The notes below the pieces were generated by a model, which saw only the letters and a program-made list of their open reading frames with translations, had not been told where the DNA came from and did not search any database. DNA of 64,000 nt from Calocera cornea HHB12733 (taxonomy: Eukaryota > Basidiomycota > Dacrymycetes > Dacrymycetales > Dacrymycetaceae): the NCBI GenBank assembly GCA_001632435.1, contig KV423915.1, positions 360,954-424,953 of the forward strand, given 5' to 3'. Made by a program: the position numbers and the translations under genes. Of the stretch, positions 1 to 12,638 are shown one piece after another (position 1 is the stretch's first letter; each line of letters opens with the position of its first letter).

Positions 1-620
1 ACAGGTGGCTTGGGGTATTCGTGGGTGTCACCAAGGAGAGACTGCGAGGGACCATCTTCTCCAACCGGTGCAGGGTCGGCACCCGCGATGTCGCGCAGGC
101 CGACCGACGGCTCGGGCCATCCACCGGTGTCGCCAAGGAGAGACTTCAAGGGACTGTCATCTGCAATCGGTGCAGGGTCGGCACCCGCGACGTCGCGCAA
201 GCCGACAGATGGCTTGGGGTATTCGTGGGTTTCGCCAAGGACAGACTTCGGGAGACGGACATCTCCAACGCGTGAAGGCACCAAACCGGGTCTGTCGAGC
301 AAGTCACATAGATCGCGTAGATCGGGTAGATCGCGCAGATCGACTGCTCGACCACGTGTATCGTCGCTCAGCGACAGTCCGATATTGCCTGTTTCACAGC
401 CTACGGCACTCTGAACCTCCACATTCTTTACAGAGGTCTCTACTGAGAGATGTGAGGACGTTTCTTCCGTTTGAGACCAACACAACGTACCGTCGTGTAT
501 ATAGTTCGCTCGTTCACTGCATCCATCGGTCACTCCCCTTATCTGACAGCCTTCTCCATCCCCAACCAGGTCGTCCATCGTCTGATAGGATGGTAAATCT
601 AGTCTTCGTTTCTACACATA
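1..620 (-). CDS. Partial paralogue of the PIF1-like helicase gene, N-terminal repeat region
   Basis: Read on the minus strand, this edge fragment matches the start of the large repeat exon of the helicase gene at 16,205-22,252, but in inverted orientation. Shared features are a peptide with CETGNIG and LSDDTRGRAVD, a run of arginine-aspartate-leucine residues (RDLxDLRDL), and then 34-residue units containing GDTHEYPKP and RDVAGADPAP. The intron before this exon is also conserved: the donor GTACGTTGTGTTG near 488 and an acceptor ending CTCACATCTCTCAG near 447 have near-identical counterparts at 17,454-17,503. Protein before the intron is much less similar. The gene leaves the window at position 1, so whether a helicase domain follows is unknown. 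That it belongs to the same multicopy family is directly visible; that it is functional is not. Confidence 0.6.
7..312 (-). repeat. 102-bp tandem repeat array (three units, runs off the edge)
   Basis: Units begin at 7, 109 and 211, exactly 102 bp apart, each with GGCT(T/C)GGG(G/C) followed 20-30 bp later by a TCxCCAAGGA block and then GTGCAGGGTCGGCACCCGCG. The third unit decays at its right end. The period is 34 codons, so unit-number changes keep the reading frame. The same unit is found in opposite orientation at 17,641-18,470. Confidence 0.85.
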
Positions 621-1343
621 TCTTATTAGCAAGAATGTAGCACGTCTAATAGATGCTTACACTATGTTTGTTGCGGGATGTTGTGAGATACCAGGTGGTC
701 GTTTGCAGCTAGGGAGGGAGGGCTTGCTCCTGGGACATAGGATCCGCAGAGGATCCGCTGGGCCCACATGCATGCTGTGCAAACCAGCAAGGCCTGTCAA
801 AGCCTGTCATGTATCACGTGATGGATAGTACTAAGACCCTGAAGACTTGACGCTCTCTGTGAGAAATAGTAGTCCTGGTCAGTCCAGATCACAACCTGAA
901 AAGCAATAGGCTCTGGCACGTCCAAATGTACCCTTTGCCCAGGTCTAAATGATACAGTAGAAGGCTGGCGATATTGCGACTGTCTTTTCTCGGTGTCGCA
1001 GTGATGCAGCGCAGCAGGTAACGCTCGTCGTACAGTAAGGCTGGTCGCAGATGTCCCATGATGATGAAACCCACGAATACCACTCCGTCGATACTCCGTC
1101 TTCTCTAGATAAGTGGTCAGAACACAGCCCATCATCTCTTACGCTGGTACTGCGCGCCTTACCATGGGATCGGAAGCGTATGTCGGCGACCACGTGCCAA
1201 CGGCCGCACCGACCAAATCCGCCGCTAGAAGCGGCCAAGGGTTCTTGTGGTCGCCCGTCCGTGGTCGGCTTTCGTTCCTCCCACTCCACCATCTCCTCCC
1301 ACTTGCCCATAAGAACTCTCGACTCACTTAAACACAAATTGCT
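621..1343. other. Intergenic stretch
   Basis: I see no gene supported by codon pattern or splice structure. The stretch lies upstream of both the edge helicase fragment (minus strand) and the membrane-protein gene (plus strand), so it may hold both promoters. Small open frames here read as shadows. Confidence 0.4.
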
Positions 1344-2630
1344 ATGCTGGCGGAGGTCGGAGTCGTCGATACTGGCGATCCACTCGCCGGCATGGCCTCC
1401 CTCCTCGACGAGGTCGTCAACGCCGAAGACGCCGTCGTCAATACCATCGACGTCACCGACGCAGCCAGCACCAGCGATGGTACAGGTGGCGTCGACCCCG
1501 ATGGCGTGTCTACCAGCTCCCGGAATGCTGATTTCGCCGTTCCCGCCTCCCCCACTTCCCCTGCGGTCCCCGCCTCCCCCGCCACACCTCCTTCATACCC
1601 CTCCCCCGAGTCACCGTCCTCCGAGCACACGTCAGCCCACGGCGACACGGACATCGTCGAACTGTCGCTATCTCAAGACCTCAGAGATATGCCTCGTCTG
1701 CGGCCTGGGCAGTACGAGCCGACGCCCCCGATTGCTCACCCGTCCATTAGCGCGGAGAACGCTGTGGAGTTTCTGGCGACGCCCTTGGCAAGAAAGGGCC
1801 GCTGGACCCGGATCAAGGAGGGCGTAGGATCGTGGTGGGCGAGACGCAGAAGATTGGGCAAAAAGAAGGCCAAGATGAAGTGTGACGAAGACCTCGAACC
1901 GGTGAGTACATGCATACGCGAGCGCCTTGCTTGAGGTATTCGTGGGCTGCGCCAGGAGGCAAGCTCGTGATGCCTTCTAGTATCGCCTTTCACTCGGGCT
2001 TTGCTGACATATCCCGCAGGGTATTGACCCAAACGAGCCGGAAGATGGTCAGGACGATAATCCAGTTCCAACATTCAATGTCTATCGCGCGCCGTGGGTA
2101 CGCCGGCGTCGCGAGCAAAAACGACACGACGCTATGGGCGCCTTCTGGGGTGCCGAAGCGATGATTCGCTTTTGGAACCGTGTAGACGCCAACACCGATG
2201 CTGGACTTCAGATCTATGAGGAGTTCAAGCTGGCAATTCGTCGGGGGTTCGCCTATCTTGTTGGTCTTGAAGCGATAACCCTTGCACGCGGTCTCGATTG
2301 GAAGATGTTCGGCGAGATCGTCCTCGGTCACGTCTGCCTCTGCATCTCGCTTCTATGCACCTTCTCGTGCACCGTCCTCGCACGCGTTGTCAATCGCCTC
2401 AAGAGTATCTACTGGCCAATTCATGCCTTCCTCGCGAAGTATGGCTGGTATTTGGTTGACGCCGGCGTTGTGGTTGCTCTGATCATCGGTGCGCTTTCTT
2501 TGTCTTAATGCTGCCGTAGGCCCGTGAACTAACCTCCAGTATAGGTCTCCTCGTGCTATTCAACCGACTCGGTATTTCTCTATCTTCCCTGCTTTCCCTT
2601 TTACGAGCACTGTGGGGTACCCTGTGGTGA
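1344..2630 (+). CDS. Hypothetical membrane protein, three exons
   Basis: Exons 1344-1901, 2020-2488 and 2545-2630 join in phase to give 370 residues. The first half is acidic and rich in serine, threonine and proline, with a repeated PASP/SPTSPA stretch, and ends in a basic patch (WWARRRRLGKKKAK). The second half has two clear hydrophobic spans, one around the MFGEIVLGHVCLCISLL segment and one formed across the last intron (LVDAGVVVALIIG joined to LLVLFNRLGISL), then a short hydrophobic tail. This suggests a cytosolic disordered head and a C-terminal membrane hairpin. I do not recognise the family. Intron 1 (1902-2019) contains a roughly 30-bp stretch near 1929-1960 resembling the helicase 102-bp repeat. 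Confidence 0.6.
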
Positions 2631-3414
2631 ACGCAACGAAACCCTCCACTTCATTTCTCCCCACTCGCGCCATAGAAACCTCTGATTCTCCACACCCACG
2701 CTCGTTTCAGATTGTCCGCTCTTTTTTGCATGTTGTAGTACTGAAATAAGATACATTTCAGATCTACTCTATCTAGGCAGAGCCCACGTCGGACTGTACG
2801 ACAGAGCGGGTGCCGGCCCTGCACCCATTATAGATGATGGTCCCTCAAAGTCGCTCCTTGGCCACACCCACGAATACCCCAAGCCATCTGTTGGCGTGCA
2901 CCATCTGCTATCACCGATTGAGCAGTGTACCACTAGAGCGCGCTGCGGCGCTAGAGACGGTCTCAGGCAGCTCAATGCAATCACTGCCCGCCCTGTAAGT
3001 GGGCTTGAGCCTCCCATGGACTTGCGGCCGAAGTTGATCTCGCGGGTGGAGCCGCAGCACGGCTCGTGCAGCATGATGGGATACTTCGGCTTAGTATAAG
3101 TAATGGGAATATACACGTCCTGTTGCCCCTGATGCCTCGGGCGCTTCATTCCGGCTTACTCAGACGCTTCTTCGTAGCCACTTCCGTCTTACCCAGTGGT
3201 GGTCGCCCGCTCTCCCCAATCCCAGGCCCTAGTCGCGGATACATGTCTTTCCATTCAACTCGTGTAATGACCGGGGGTTCGGGCAGGCAATAACATTCGG
3301 GAGACACTGTTCAATGCACTTCGAATCAGTATTTGAAAAGTGCTTGAAAACATCACACACCAAAACATGCATCGCAAGTAATGAAAAAGCACGCGGAGTT
3401 CTTGAGAAAGCATA
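2631..3414. other. Intergenic stretch with a repeat relic
   Basis: No gene seen. It contains one isolated unit of the helicase-type repeat at about 2766-2910 (separate entry). The remainder shows no coding pattern. Confidence 0.4.
2766..2910 (+). repeat. Isolated relic of the 102-bp helicase repeat
   Basis: The plus strand here reads as one and a bit 34-residue units (RAGAGPAPIIDDGPSKSLLG, then HTHEYPKPSVG), close to the units in the helicase gene at 17,691-18,470. No helicase domain or flanking exon is present nearby, so this is a stray fragment. Confidence 0.75.
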
Positions 3415-5939
3415 TCAAGCACGTAAAGCCATCTTCCCAAATGCACCATAGGTACCAAGTGCTTTGAGCGACAGTTTGGGCCCATCGCAGCTGACATGTC
3501 TGACATCGGTATGGGCCCCACGCAATCTAATTTGTGTCAGGGACGCTGTGGATTTCTGCGTACGAACGCTCACGTTCAGTACAACACCATCGTCCCACCG
3601 TACTTTCACCCATCCAATTCGGAGCACGAAGTCACGCAAGAACTTGTCTGGGCCGATTGCTTCTGGAACAATGTCGTGCCATCCCGCTTGGCCCATTGCA
3701 GCGGTATATTGAGGCAAGCCCAATGCTTTGCGGTTCAAGTGTGTCCAATGGAGCAATACAATTGGCTGTCCCAATATGCCCCATAAACCCCGTCTCGGAT
3801 CTTTCATAATTGGCACTGCTGAACGGATTGTTGGCGCTGCATCGGAATTAACAATGATGGAAGCATCTCTCCGAGTCGTTTCGAGCCGTTTGGGCCTCCT
3901 CCGTACACTGGCTCGTTTGCGTTTCGGCCTTCGGAGTGATCCCGCCCCGTTCGGCACCTCGTCATCGCTCTGGAACGCCGTGGGGGAGGCATCTTGCTCC
4001 ACATTGTTGGAGTTGACCTCGTCCGACGTTCCGCGTGCCAGTGTGGCGGTTGCTTCCTCGCTCGCGTGGTTATCGTCAGTGGACATTGCATTCATCCGCG
4101 TTGTCAGTTGGATGATATAGGCGTCAGCTTCTTCCATCGTCGCTTCATCCGAATAGCCGCAGATTGCCGCGTATTCTTGCCTCCACTGCCAACTGATTTG
4201 CTGGGTGTCTGGAAGACGATCCTTCAGTGATGGATAAGTGAGTGCTAATCGATGTGCCTTGTGTAAGAGACGCATAAGAAAAGCTTGGAACTTCGCATTG
4301 CAGGATGCTACCGCTTCCTCGTCAAAGGAGGCGAAAAACATACCCTGTTAGAAGTTAGATTTTAGCGCGGGACGCACAGAGCGGAGGATATATATATACC
4401 AAAAGACGGCAAGCTCCGCTGAGCCGTTCCGCCGCAGCCTCATCGTTAAGGTCGCCGGAGACCACAGACTTGTACTTGCTGTACATGGTGGCTGACCACG
4501 CAGCTTCGTCAAGACGATTCGATCCATGTGGGAGCAGGCCTCTCATGTTACGGCAGAAGGAAGCCAGCCCAGTCGAGAGCGCTTCCTCAGGCAGAAGCTC
4601 CCCGGGTATAGGTATCGCGATACCCTCGTCGGGGCGGAGAAGGGTCCGCAGATGGTTGAGAAGGCGGATCAGCATGACCAAAGCAAGTTTTGAGGGGGAT
4701 ATCCGATGCAGGTAACACTGGAGCAGGTATCGGACCTGAAACTTTAATGAGATTTCACCCTCAATGGCAGAGGCTAGAGGCGTACCCATCCGTCGGTGTG
4801 GACCAGAAGGTACCACATGATACTACCGGATGATCGGGGCCGCTCCCATACACCGACAGGGGATAGCATACTTCTGAGTTCGGGGAACATGTCGGCATCA
4901 AGATGCAGTTCGATATACTGCTGTCGGGCAAAGCTGGTTTCGGTCCACCACTGATGGACTTTGGCTTGTTTGCGGGAGGGTGCCTTCAACCACAAGGACG
5001 GCTCGCGGCCCATCGCAAATGAGTAGAACTCGTCCGGAACGTACTGCTGCTTGAGGATGGTAGTGCTGGTGTTGAGGGACCATGTCCAAATGCAATCGCG
5101 GCTATACAGAACGTCGCGGAGCAGTCGCGCTTGGAGGCGGCCGGACGATTGCTGAATGCCGAGAGCTCCTGAGGAGCGAAATACGAAATTCTACAGAGTG
5201 GGTCAGTGTATGTATGACAGCGCAAGCCGAATGTTTCATACCCACATGGCTTTCGTCCGAGCCAAATGTAGGTGGACATCACCGACATGGCTCGTGGAGA
5301 GGGGCGGAGGTGGTGGCATCAGATCCAGGAGGGCGATCCACATGTCCGCGTGCAGCAGTCGTACACGGTCTGCTTGATTGATCGAAAACGCCTTCCTTTC
5401 GTTTCCAACCGTGAGAACAATCGGTAGAACCCCAGTAAACAGGTTGATGTCGTTGGGAGGGCTCCAACAGTCCGCAAACGCCGTGAGAAACGGATATCGA
5501 TCTGTATAGTATTGCTGTCGACAGAGGAGTCCGAGATCGAGACCGCTGGGACCGCCGATGGGAGGATTACCGCCAGCATCGGATAGAGCCTGCATGGCCG
5601 ATAGTACGAAGTGTATCAACTTTCTCAGAGTTTTCGGTACATGGTTTGACATGAAGGTATTGAAAGCGAAATGAAGGAAGGCATTCTGTCATAGCCGGTT
5701 AGTGTCCATCGTTGTAATTTGGGCGGATATAAGCGTACCACAATCTTGCAATACTCTCTTAACTCGTTTTCAGCCTCGTCAGGAATATACACCCAGTCGG
5801 GTTGCCGCCAGCTCTGCATGAAGGTAACTGCCTCGCCCCAAACGGGCCAAAGATCCTTCTGTACTTTCTCCGTCAGACGGAGTGCTGCTAGGCGGTATCC
5901 TTCCATGTCATCCGCATCGTCTTGATGGAGAGCGCTCAT
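3415..5939 (-). CDS. Hypothetical protein, five exons, about 755 residues
   Basis: Exons read on the minus strand: 5939-5739, 5685-5242, 5190-4872, 4773-4400 and 4344-3415. All junctions are GT-AG and phase-consistent. The least certain is the intron 4774-4871, chosen because the two flanking frames do not meet directly. The N-terminal two thirds is a mostly helical, aromatic-rich sequence with no motif I recognise. The C-terminal exon has an acidic, low-complexity segment, then a basic patch (RRPKRKRASVRRRPKR) that could be a nuclear signal, then a globular tail. No transmembrane segment or signal peptide is visible. I cannot name a family; it looks like a lineage-restricted fungal protein. 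Confidence 0.55.
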
Positions 5940-6812
5940 CGTCGGACGAGTATGTGTCGAGCTTCAACTGAGAGAGAAGCATATATGCATGTCTCCGCCC
6001 GACCGCCAAGGGACGCGACGATGCGCGTACGACGCGATGGCTCGGAAGCAAATCACGCGCCCACGTCCGTTAAAGAGGCTTTCCTGCAGGATCTATAACT
6101 TGTCGCCTTCGCCTATTCTTGCCCTTCGAGCAGCAACCCAGCGTATCTGCGATCTTCCACCGCTCACTGTTACCCCTCAAAAACATGAAGACGTTTGTAC
6201 AGGTTGGGACAGCGAGAATGAGAGGGCGCTTTGCAGCCTCAGCACTCCGCAGTACCACTGTTCGCCCGAGTCTGTTATGGTTTGTCTCAGTATAAAGCCG
6301 TATAATGCAGTACAATCCAGTATAATACAGTACAATCCAGTATAATGCAGTATAATGCAGTATAAGACCGTATGATATTGTATCTACTATAACAACTTAG
6401 TCTACTGCAAAATATCGCTGAACGTGACCTCATCCCCACTGAGGTCAAATGCGGTTGATGATGAGCTATATGTAGTTATTGTTTGGCTGTTCACAGACCG
6501 TTCCCAATGGACTCTATAGATCGGGCCCGCAATCGGAGGTCACTCCCTGCCATAGTCACGGCCAACGCAATTGACAGTTTCACATGAAATCTATTCGGCG
6601 TCTATATCTTGCATTATCGTCAATAACAGGTACAGTGTCATTAAATCATGAGTTGTTCCCCATCTCCATATCCCCTCCATGCCTGTAATCGTACAACCAG
6701 ATCATGCGTGCGTGAACTCGTTCAGTATCGTAAGGTCGCTGATGCGGCGCAGCTTCTCTTCACCACGGAAGGATCTCGATCAAATCTGCAGCGAACAGCT
6801 TGCACGACGTGA
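5940..6812. other. Intergenic stretch
   Basis: Holds the likely promoter of the minus-strand gene ending at 3415 and a 10-bp tandem array (6290-6373, separate entry). No further gene is supported. Confidence 0.4.
6290..6373. repeat. 10-bp tandem array, consensus TATAATGCAG / TATAATACAG
   Basis: About nine consecutive 10-bp units (TATAATGCAG, TACAATCCAG, TATAATACAG and variants). They sit about 350 bp upstream of the start of the gene at 5939. A second array with the same unit occurs at 15,808-15,860, also upstream of genes. The 10-bp period is close to one turn of DNA. Confidence 0.85.
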
Positions 6813-8150
6813 TCATTCTTGACGGGCGACCATGTGTTGCAATGATTCGACCTGCCAAGATTCAATCAGCCTGGAACAGTGCTCTGCAGTGGGACCCACA
6901 AGCTCGACAAATCCCGGCTCTCGGACCACTTGCGCCACGTAGTTGTACAGGGCGTCCGGGGGCAGAGCATATATGCCGGTACGTTGCACCGTGGTGGCAC
7001 CCCAAGTGTCCAAGCCTGCGCTTGAGGATGGCACGGGTACCATAGTATCCTGGATAGTGTAAGCTGATGTCGCTGGCTGGATATGAATGAAGAATCAAGA
7101 TCGTGACGCATACATCTGCGGTGCGCTCAGTCCCTACCTCTGTGCGCCGTCCGGCTACTTGCAAAGCTGCTTGAAAACGGCCAGATATAGGTTTGATAGC
7201 ACGTGAAGAGAGATTCTGAGACTGAATAACTGGTCAGCAATGACGACCAGAACCTGTCGGTCGATGTGCATACATTCACAACTTGAGAAGTACTTCCCGC
7301 TGCAAACCTCATCGAGGCGCGTGAGCGTGGGGCAGGCCCAGGAGGAACAGCTCGAGCTGGGACCAAGAGGCTCGATTGACTCGTAACACCATGATAGCCA
7401 GACACGGGGCGTGCAGCATTTGTGAGTGAAAGGGCAATCTGGGTACCCGAAGCCTGCGTGGTCGACAATGCGGTCGTTTCACTGTGCGGTATAGTCCTGA
7501 CGCATTCAGGATAAGCCATCTTGAGACAGTCTATCACATCGAGCGCGTCCGAGTGAGTGTTCAACAGAAGAGTCAAGCGATTGTAATTCTGTCGAAACGG
7601 TCAGCATCACACACTCATGTCAAAAGGACACCTGCCGGCACACCTCCGAGTCGGATTCGGTGTGCGGCGTCCAGTGAAACAAGGCCAGCACGCCATCTCT
7701 GTGATAAACTCGTAAAGGAGGAAAGTTGTTGACAGTTGGCATCGTTGCGTAGGTAGCCAAGTCTAGTGTCACGAGCTCCGGCTCCTCGAAGTTTACACTA
7801 TCAGATACTTTCAGCGTACAAGCGAGAAGCGTCCCAGAAATCGTCCTTATGAGGTTGAGATGAAGATGATGCAATCCCTTGACCAAGGGAACTGCATCAG
7901 GTCCTGCTGGGCTGTAGGAGAAGGCGCGCAGTCCCCAACTGCGTTGTGTCGTGTTGAACGTCGGCATGATGGTGGTCGACAGACACAGCGGTGGAGACGC
8001 GTCTCTGATGCTCGCGTCCACTGTCTTATTGCCCCCGCGCACTCTCAGTTGCGGTTGCCATCTAGGAATGGAGAGGCTTTGGCGAGTGTGATCGAGCTGA
8101 AATGTATCAAGCGAAACTGCGACGATGCTTGCGGGACATCCGACACTGTC
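6813..8150 (-). CDS. Hypothetical protein, multi-exon, 5' end unresolved
   Basis: At least four exons read in phase on the minus strand: about 8150-7632, 7589-7274, 7222-7139 and 7051-6813. The first segment contains SLDTFQLDHTRQSLSIPRW and then a run with alternating hydrophobic residues (VTLDLATYATMPTVNN, PPLRVYHRDGVLALFHW), the look of beta-propeller or F-box-associated repeats in basidiomycete proteins. The last exon starts with DTMVPVPSSSAGLDTWG and ends near 6813. I could not find a convincing start codon; another upstream exon is likely. It is divergent from the gene at 8511. The F-box-like reading is an inference from pattern only; no F-box itself is seen. Confidence 0.45.
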
Positions 8151-8510
8151 TTAAGAATGTGCAACATGTTCTGCCTCAACCGCCAATTGGATAGACACAG
8201 TTTTCTGTTAGCTACCTGAATCTCATCATTTCAGACAGTGGCCTTCATGACTTCGCTCCTTCACGACGTCTTGCTTAGTCAACACTGGTGATGGCGCATG
8301 AGCCGAGCGGAAGCAATGTGGCTCTTTGGGTCAGTCCTTTGCAGTTCCTCCTTTGGGTTGCCCGCAAATTAAGACTCCGACTGCACATCTTGGTCATGTG
8401 AATGGGACCTGTCGGCCAGCTAACTATACAATGCGGTGTGCTTTGCCTCCGGCGCACCAGTACCTTCAGCCCACCCACAACCACATCGTCAGCCCCTTCA
8501 ATCATCAATC

Positions 8511-10836
8511 ATGAAGTTACAGTTATTGAGGAAGGAACGCTTGACCACGGTCGTCCTGTCGCAGCGTTCGGCCCGCAAGAACCTAATGCAGCATTTCCGG
8601 CAGTGGTTCGACAAAGGCTCGTCCAGCAGCAGCGGATCGGATGAAGATGCCGTATCTGGCGCCAATGCTGTCGTGGAGGCTGGACTGAGCGACGGTTCCT
8701 CACCTTCCAGCTCGCTCAATCTTCAGTTGTGCTGTACTCCGGCCTCCAATGCCGCTCAATTCATAGAAGGTCCCTGCGATGGCAAACCCGAGCACTCCAG
8801 CAATGATACCGCGAGCTCTATCCACCGCCAGCCATCCGCTGCGAAGGGCCCCATCGAAGACTTGTGTAGTAAGGGCGCAGGTGTGCCCTCTCCTCTACAA
8901 GGGATACAGGGCTCAACTGACACGCTGGTATTGTAGCGGCCTCTTCAAAACCATTCCGGCCATTTGGCAGACGGGCTTCTCTCGCAGCGCCCGCGGATGG
9001 TTGGATTATATGGTTCACCGTGATCGACGATACCATACTGCAGTCCTACTCCGATGGGACATTGCGGCTTTTACACTTGTATCCGTCTGCGGGTAAAGCA
9101 GACTTGATCGACACCTGGCGACCGTCAAACTTGGTCAATTTCGCAGCTAGCACCGGCGTCACCTTCGACAACGGTTCCTTGCTACGCGCTGTCATATCAT
9201 ATGACTATTTTCCTGAATGGTCATATGACGATGACATCGTCAATGAATCCGGAGATATCGGCCAATCTCACTCGTATCTGGTCGACATCAAGAACGACAA
9301 AATCAATGTTGTCCATCACAAACCCGGCTATTCTGACGCGGTTGCATTCAACGGCGATCTCAGTTTACATGGTGTTTTCGAAGGTCAAGTCGATTACAGA
9401 GTGGTGGTGTGGTCACAGAATGCAGAGGTCAGACTAGTCACTGCACACAATGTGAGTTAGACATCGGGCGTACAGCCGGAGAAATATGCTGATGTTCTTC
9501 AACAGGAGCAGTGCTACGCAGGCTTTATCGCCAAGCATCTCGTAATCGTGAAGTCCTTGGCCGTCGACGTCTACAACCTCCAATCCTTACAATCGCACGC
9601 TACAGCCATCGGGTCAGCTTCCTCGCGGTTGGAACCACAATGCACGCTTCATATGTCGCATCCCGTGGACGAAGGAATCGTCATACAAAGTCCTGAAGGC
9701 GCTTCGGGTATCGCCACCATCATAATCAGGAACAGCTCTACGATTGTGGTTCAACAACTGCTGCAGTCACCAAAACGAGATCAATTCCGATTGGCTCCAG
9801 TTTGGCAGATCTCAATCGATCCCTCAGAATATCTTACGGCTCTATCCATTGACACCCGCTCTTACACTGCATATTGGATTTCTCACGATACCAGGGCAGC
9901 AGTCTACGGTTGTCAAGAGGGCGCGTCAAGAATAGTCTCTGCGTCTCTTTCACCACTGTCTTCGACGAAGCGTGGAGCAGCGCCGATCCTGCAGTCCATC
10001 TATGAGGGATCGCCCGGCGATGCCCTTCTACACTGCGACAGGATGCAAGTAAGAACAGTGAATGGCACGATTATGGTGTCTCCACGCGTGTGTAGGAGGC
10101 CTCTCCTCCTGCACGGATCCGTGGCAAGTTCCAGCAGTGGCGTACGGTGGACGATACCCGCAGCTGGTTGGGATCAAGAGCCATTTCGCTCTCCCAGCGA
10201 GAGCGAACGTGCAGAGGCGAAAGATTCTGGCCTTCTGGTAAGCCTCTCCAAGACGTCTTCGATGCAAGGCTGAATGTCGTGCAGGAGTGTCAAATGGCAC
10301 TTAGGCAGTTCAAAGTACCGTCAACAGCGCTGTGCAGTAGACCTCGCGTGAAGGTTGAAGGTCTTCCCCCGGGGTTCCTGATGGATATCGATGACCTCAA
10401 GTCATATGTCGTCGACTTCCCGGAAGGGCCACTAGAAGCACTATTACGAGGTTATGGTGTCCGAACCTTACCTTCCCTCATTGCCTTCAAGATGGATGGT
10501 GATCAAGTCATTATGGGTCACCAGGTCGGCGATGAAGACGTGTTTTACCAGATAGCACCAACGCAGGCTGTGAATCATTCGGCTTTCAATGATGCTGAGG
10601 CTCAACATGGCGTCTATGAAGATGACCTCGACATTTCGGACAAATGGAATCTCGCTATCTGGAGAGTCAAACCATCTGCATCACTCTCCATCGCCCACAT
10701 GCCTCCAGCGCAACAGCATCTTCCGTTCAGCAGCAGCAACATTCTAGCTGATCGAGCGCTCGCGCACGATATTGAAATGCTTCGGCAAGGCTCCAGTGTG
10801 CAGCAGTCTGCCGCATGGCATAGACTGTGCCTCTAG
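8511..10836 (+). CDS. Hypothetical protein, F-box-associated/beta-propeller-like, four exons
   Basis: Exons 8511-8865, 8937-9451, 9506-10237 and 10285-10836 join in phase to 717 residues. An in-frame ATG at 8436 is an alternative start. After a serine-rich head, the protein has repeated short beta-strand-like blocks (HSYLVDIKNDKINVVHH, YRVVVWSQNAEVRLVTAHN, LVIVKSLAVDVYNLQSL), as in the C-terminal halves of many basidiomycete F-box proteins, though I see no F-box. A histidine-poor acidic region precedes the C-terminus. It is head-to-head with the minus-strand gene at 6813-8150, the two sharing the spacer of about 360 bp. It is convergent with the gene at 10,964, with 127 bp between the stop codons. 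Confidence 0.55.
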
Positions 10837-10963
10837 GCCCATTCCCACTGTTTTGGGCTATGCTGTCGACTTCTCGGACACCAGGGCTTTCAAATTTTCG
10901 GTTTTTTTCCCCCCAAATCTGCCCAATCACAATAGCTCTGCATGTACAGATGATACTACACAA

Positions 10964-12638
10964 CTAATCCAAATGTTCTTCTTGCAAGCTAGCCGTCCAG
11001 GCTTCACTCTGGTTCAAATGCAGCACCAGTTCATCGCACTCAAGCACATAACGCGCGACAAAGTCATCCAGCTGGTCCGGATTGTATAGCGGAACTGCGT
11101 CCCAACTGCCAGGCCGCAGCACCGGGATCGGAGAAGGCCTGGTTTCGGATGAATTGGCATCGCGATCTGTACGCTCCCAGTGCGTCACTTGCAGATGTGC
11201 CATCTGCATGGGCTCCAAGTGTCGATATACGGAAATCACCAGTCGACAAGTCAGACAACACTTCCCGCTGAAGTTCCTTGCCTGTGCGATGATACCGTCA
11301 AACTTCTGCTGAGCAGTCAGATCCGACTGGTCAAGTATAGCACGGGTTTTTGCTGCGCAGTACTGCCGATCCCAATTGAAGAACCGCAGCTCAATACCGC
11401 TCCACTTCGCATCGATGAGCTTGAGCTCCAAGAGTTCCGCGAGTCTATCGGCCATTAGCACACCTTCCCAACGTCGTTGAGCTTCAACTCACTGGGCTAG
11501 GATGTCCATTTCAGAGCAATGTCCGGTTGGCACATCGACGGAAGACCAGTCCAACAGCTCGCCGTTCACGTACGGAACTCTGAGAATAGAACATATTCTT
11601 GTGACGTTCTCCAGCCAGTACTGGATCTTCCCCATCCACTTCGCGCCGAGGAAGTGTTCGATCTTGGTGCGCCTGCTGGCTTGAGATAGTCGCTTCGCGC
11701 TCTGCTGGAACGGAGTGCCGGCTGGCCAACCAGAAGGCGCAAGAGTTGCCCCAGTCAGGATTGTGCAACTACCAAGGCGCATGTCCTTGAAGGCTGCGCC
11801 CAAAGTCCGTAGCGTATCTTCTGACAGTAGGTTGCCGTCTTCGTTGAGGAAAGCCGCCCCCGTGTACATCCGAGGGCATCGCTTCCACTTCAACGTGCCG
11901 AGGCACGGCGTGTGGGACGCGGCGATGTAGGCGGCAATGGTGGTTTCGACCATAATGCCTTCCCACGTTCGCGGGCGATAGCTTTCCATCCATGTGCGCA
12001 CTGTTGATCTCAGCAAGCAAACTTCGCACTTGCATTGTTCCACTCACTAAATGCGCCATGGAAGTCGGTAAACACAACCGTACCACCGAGTGTTTCCGTT
12101 GCACGCCGAACGATGCCGATTGCGCCAGGGTAGTTTGGTTGCATGCAGCGTTCTGATGAATTACCGTGGTGGACAGAAGCAGGTCCGGGAGACTGTTCTT
12201 CAGCGATTGGCGCGGGGAATAACAACGTGTGGCTTGAGGTTGGTGATGGAGTGTATACGGGTCCATAAGGAACCGAGTCGAGTTCACGGTCCAGAGTTCT
12301 TAGCGTCACCAGTGCGACCGCCGGCTGGCCAGGCCTATGTGTATCGTTTTGAATGATGACAACAGCATTGTTGTGAGGCACTGACTCTAGGATGGTATGG
12401 TGCAAGACCGGCTTGACGATGCCCGTGTACAACGCCTTGACCGAAGGATGCCCAAGGGAACGGCTCTCGACCACGAATTCCAGGTACCGGAAGCGCTAAA
12501 TACTGTGAGTGCAAACTCCCAGAGCCGAGCATGTGATTGCAAACGTACCTCATCAGGGGATTCCTTGAGTGAACGAAATCGAAGTGGGACGGGTCCTTCC
12601 GCTACGACTGTAGTAAGGTTTGGACGACGCCTTGGCAT
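10964..12638 (-). CDS. Hypothetical protein, four exons, 508 residues
   Basis: Exons 12638-12549, 12495-12048, 12000-11493 and 11444-10964 give an exact multiple of three with GT-AG introns of 47-53 nt. Two details fixed the joins. The acceptor for exon 2 is the second of two nearby AGs (CTATTTAG-type), which restores the frame FRYLEFVVESRSLGHPSVKA. Exon 3 begins by completing an ATG codon. The protein is globular throughout, with several histidine/proline-rich turns and a cysteine pair (GKCCLTC). No domain is recognised and no membrane segment or signal peptide is seen. The regular exon structure argues that it is a real gene. Confidence 0.55.

Noticed and set aside
4774..4871. Frameshift in the 3415-5939 gene
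   Set aside because: A 98-nt GT-AG intron explains the frame change between the two exons without invoking a mutation.
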